A DNA stretch of 64,000 nucleotides from Brevundimonas subvibrioides (GTDB lineage Bacteria; Pseudomonadota; Alphaproteobacteria; Caulobacterales; Caulobacteraceae), in NCBI GenBank assembly GCA_002280475.1, contig NCEB01000003.1:120506-184505 (forward strand), read 5' to 3'. The notes below the pieces were generated by a model that had not been told where the DNA came from, did no database searches, and saw nothing but the letters and a program-made list of their open reading frames with translations. Positions 63,498 to 64,000 of this stretch are shown piece after piece. Both the position numbers and the translations under genes were made by a program. Position 1 is the stretch's first letter. Each line of letters opens with the position of its first letter.

Positions 63498-64000
63498 TGG
63501 CCGTGACCGGTATTTCCGCCAATCGCCTGGAGCTGCTCCAGATCGCCAATGCGGTGGCGCAGGAAAAGAACATCGACCGCGAGATCGTGATCGAGGCCCT
63601 GGAAGAGGCCATCCAGAAGGGGGCCAAGTCCCGCTACGGCGCGCACCACGACATCCGCGCCAAGATCGACCCCAAGACCGGCGAACTGGCCCTGACGCGC
63701 CACGTCACCATAGTCGAGGACGACTGGCAGCCGGAAGACGAGCTGGAAGAGTTCAACGACAGCGCCATGGTGCGCCTGACCGATGCCGGGAAGCGCGACC
63801 CCGAGGCCGTCGTCGGCAAGGAATACGTCGAGGACCTGCCGCCGTTCGAGTTCGGCCGCGTCCAGACCCAGATGGCCCGCCAGGTCATCACCGGAAAGGT
63901 CCGCGAGGCCGAGCGCGCCAACCAGTACGAAGAGTTCAAGGACCGCGTCGGCGAGATCGTCAACGGCACCGTCAAGCGCGTCGAATACGGCAACACCATC
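63497..64000 (+). CDS. nusA: Transcription elongation/termination factor NusA, N-terminal part
   Basis: The first 168 codons; the gene runs off the right edge. N-terminal domain: ANRLELLQIANAVAQEKNID, EEAIQKGAKSRYGAHHDIRA; the S1 domain begins near GEIVNGTVKRVEYGN. NusA controls pausing and antitermination. rimP-nusA is the usual operon, with infB probably beyond the edge. Confidence 0.97.
   Translation, partial: MAVTGISANRLELLQIANAVAQEKNIDREIVIEALEEAIQKGAKSRYGAHHDIRAKIDPKTGELALTRHVTIVEDDWQPEDELEEFNDSAMVRLTDAGKRDPEAVVGKEYVEDLPPFEFGRVQTQMARQVITGKVREAERANQYEEFKDRVGEIVNGTVKRVEYGNTI

Overview
The window is dense, GC-rich alphaproteobacterial chromosome, most like the order Caulobacterales (Caulobacter/Brevundimonas type). 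The reasons are gene content and order: ppsR-maf-aroE-coaE-dnaQ-secB on one side and hemE-hemH-hemJ-rho, then parB-parA-rsmG-mnmG-mnmE on the other. It also carries full CtrA-type sites (TTAA-N7-TTAA) next to hemE, GANTC sites of the CcrM type, three 16-bp parS palindromes, an NtrZ-like periplasmic protein and a CenR-like response regulator. I see no insertion sequence, prophage, CRISPR array, rRNA or tRNA. This is core-genome, replication-origin-proximal sequence, not an accessory island.

Layout. 1-2.1 kb: nucleotide-sugar and heptose genes for surface polysaccharide. 2.1-13.7 kb: mixed housekeeping (YggS, CenR-like regulator, SLC13 permease, xth-prmC-MOSC operon, YihY, cold-shock protein, ccmCDG). 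13.7-24.1 kb: MarR regulator, ispZ-ftsY, nadE facing ntrZ, then leuS-lptE-holA and a BLUF photoreceptor. 24.1-30.3 kb: mltA-timA, secB, and the dnaQ/coaE/aroE/maf/ppsR cluster. 30.3-30.8 kb: a 505-bp non-coding gap that I read as the chromosomal replication origin. 30.8-35.0 kb: haem genes and rho. 35.3-41.1 kb: chromosome partitioning (parAB, parS) and tRNA-U34 modification (mnmG, mnmE). 41.4-51 kb: quinone reductase, four XRE-type regulators, lnt-ybeY-phoH-miaB, fur, rimI-tsaB, nfuA. 51.3-57 kb: a tandem hairpin array, a Usp protein and the giant NAD-glutamate dehydrogenase. 57-64 kb: AI-2E-type permease, HerA-like ATPase, coaBC, dut, and rimP-nusA running off the end.

How it fits together. 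The centre couples replication initiation (origin, CtrA and DnaA-like sites), segregation (ParA/ParB with parS 6-11 kb from the origin) and early-replicated housekeeping genes. Many genes overlap by 1-4 bases in ATGA, GTGA or TGATG junctions, pointing to translationally coupled operons. Four convergent pairs share their stop codons in a 4-base CTAG or TTAG.

No previously unknown multi-gene system is evident. The strongest anomaly is at 18.2 kb, where the convergent nadE and ntrZ genes appear joined by a deletion that cost both genes their normal 3' ends. The second most informative region is the non-coding origin. Smaller curiosities are a four-copy hairpin tandem repeat, several palindromic intergenic repeats, a consensus DnaA box in front of dut, and divergent start codons that physically overlap.
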